A stretch of 64,000 nt of DNA from Nostoc flagelliforme FACHB-838 (GTDB taxonomy: Bacteria; Cyanobacteriota; Cyanobacteriia; Cyanobacteriales; Nostocaceae): the NCBI RefSeq assembly GCF_014698065.1, contig NZ_JACJSI010000006.1, forward strand, positions 62,001 through 126,000, written 5' to 3'. This document shows, piece by piece, positions 63,073 to 64,000 of the stretch (position 1 is the first letter of the stretch; each line of letters opens with the position of its first letter). A program made the position numbers and the translations under genes. The notes under the pieces were generated by a model. It had not been told where the DNA came from, searched no databases, and saw nothing but the letters and a program-made list of their open reading frames with translations.

Positions 63073-64000
63073 CTATGCCGCTTTCACTTGATACGCAGCC
63101 TGTTGAACTGGAATTTCAATGATGAACTCTGTGCCATTGCCTGGACTAGAAACACAATTCAGAGTGCCATGATGTTTATCAACAATTACTTGACGAGCGA
63201 TCGCCAAGCCTAATCCAGTTCCTTTGCCAACTCCTTTGGTGGTAAACAAATGCTCAAATATCTTTTGCTTGACATCATCTGTCATGCCAATTCCATTGTC
63301 TTTAATTCGGACAATAACTGATTGTTGATCCTCTGTTAGCCCTGTTTTGATCGTAATTCGATTTGGATGTTGTTTGAGATATTCATAACTTTGCCTTTGA
63401 TTCGATTCTTCCAGAGCATCGATCGCATTTGCCAGAATATTCATAAACACCTGATTGATCTGTCCAGAAAAACAAGTAATTGCAGGAATCTTATCGTATA
63501 ATCGCACGACCTCAATCGCTGGACGTAGCTCATTGGCTTTCAGGCGATATTTGAGGATCAGCAGGGTACTATCCAGTCCTTGATACAAATTAAATTGCAC
63601 TGGATGCTCTGTGTCTGAGCGGGAAAACGTCCGTAAGCTGGTGCTGATATCTCCAACTCGATCTGTTGCTCCTTTCATAGACAAAATCAGTTTCGGCAAA
63701 TCTTCAGCTAAAAACTCTAGGTCAATCTCCTCTGCATGGTCTTGAATATTGGATGAGGGATTAGGATAGGCTTGTTGATAATGGTGCAAATGGTTCAGCA
63801 AATCTTGGACATATTCAGTTGCGTTATTGAGGCTACCTTTAAGAAAACCGACTGGATTGTTGATTTCGTGGGCAACGCCAGCCACCAGATTGCCCAAAGC
63901 AGACATTTTCTCACTTTGAATAATTTGCATTTGAACTTGCTGCAAGTCTTGGATTGCTTTCTCTAAATCTTGGGCTTGCTGCCGTAATTGCGCTTCTGAT
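63073..64000 (-). CDS. Sensor histidine kinase, C-terminal part (5' end outside the window)
   Basis: The frame stays open to base 64000, so the N-terminal sensory part is missing. A coiled coil (LRQQAQDLEKAIQDLQQVQM) leads to the HisKA H-box AGVAHEINNPVGFLKG. The HATPase domain has the N-box QVFMNILANAIDALEESNQ, G1 box IKDNGIGMTDDVKQKIFEH and G2 box GVGKGTGLGLAIARQVIVD. The protein is a class of multi-domain Nostoc sensor kinase; the cognate regulator is not visible. Confidence 0.9.
   Translation of the reverse strand, partial: SEAQLRQQAQDLEKAIQDLQQVQMQIIQSEKMSALGNLVAGVAHEINNPVGFLKGSLNNATEYVQDLLNHLHHYQQAYPNPSSNIQDHAEEIDLEFLAEDLPKLILSMKGATDRVGDISTSLRTFSRSDTEHPVQFNLYQGLDSTLLILKYRLKANELRPAIEVVRLYDKIPAITCFSGQINQVFMNILANAIDALEESNQRQSYEYLKQHPNRITIKTGLTEDQQSVIVRIKDNGIGMTDDVKQKIFEHLFTTKGVGKGTGLGLAIARQVIVDKHHGTLNCVSSPGNGTEFIIEIPVQQAAYQVKAA

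Overview
This window is chromosomal DNA of a filamentous, Nostoc-type (Nostocales) cyanobacterium. The evidence is two psbA genes for photosystem II D1, a PAM68-type photosystem II assembly factor beside rpsO, cyanobacterial PEP carboxylase, a DUF1574/MBOAT pair, many Uma2-family (DUF820) genes, frequent HIP1 octamers (GCGATCGC), and the dispersed short repeats typical of Nostoc intergenic DNA (runs of CTCCTAACTC, AATGACAAATGAC, GGGGAGGCAGGGG). I recognised no tRNA, rRNA, CRISPR array or complete insertion sequence. The window opens and closes inside minus-strand signalling genes, a PAS-like sensor and a histidine kinase.

Layout. 0-10 kb: lepA (EF-4), a ferritin-like di-iron protein, an aldo/keto reductase and ppc. 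10-20 kb: a DUF1574 protein followed by an MBOAT acyltransferase (probable polysaccharide O-acylation pair), psbA copy 1 (intact, Q130 type), a Uma2 gene, psbA copy 2 (amber stop at codon 304), and an ACT-domain malic enzyme. 20-30 kb: an Rpn-like nuclease, a PhoD-like phosphohydrolase, a 42-bp tandem repeat, a deletion scar holding pieces of a Uma2 gene and a two-component system, rpsO-PAM68, a DAHP synthase and an HtrA protease. 30-39 kb: Ap4A phosphorylase, an M23 peptidase, a methyltransferase, and a wrecked marR-emrA-emrB efflux operon around an intact MFS exporter. 38-48 kb: a TPR protein, acs, then an accessory stretch with nuclease-like genes, a Uma2 pseudogene, remnants of a MotB/ZorB-like membrane gene, a WD40 protein and a ferric-reductase-like gene with an amber codon. 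48-64 kb: TerC, ndk, speA, a sugar-nucleotide pyrophosphorylase, scpA, an AI-2E exporter, pdxH, a divergent azoR/HxlR pair, argB, a broken VapBC-type module between copies of the argB 5' region, and a pentapeptide-repeat protein.

Housekeeping functions (central carbon: ppc, malic enzyme, acs; amino acids and polyamines: aroF, argB, speA; translation: lepA, rpsO; photosystem II: psbA, PAM68) look intact. Accessory genes are unusually decayed. Four genes carry one in-frame nonsense codon each (psbA copy 2, a Uma2 gene, the ferric-reductase-like gene, vapC), and several loci are deletion scars. Small repeats have also inserted inside coding sequence (ppc, the psbA copy 2 tail, the emrA and emrB remnants). 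The overall picture is a genome under repeat expansion and active gene loss.
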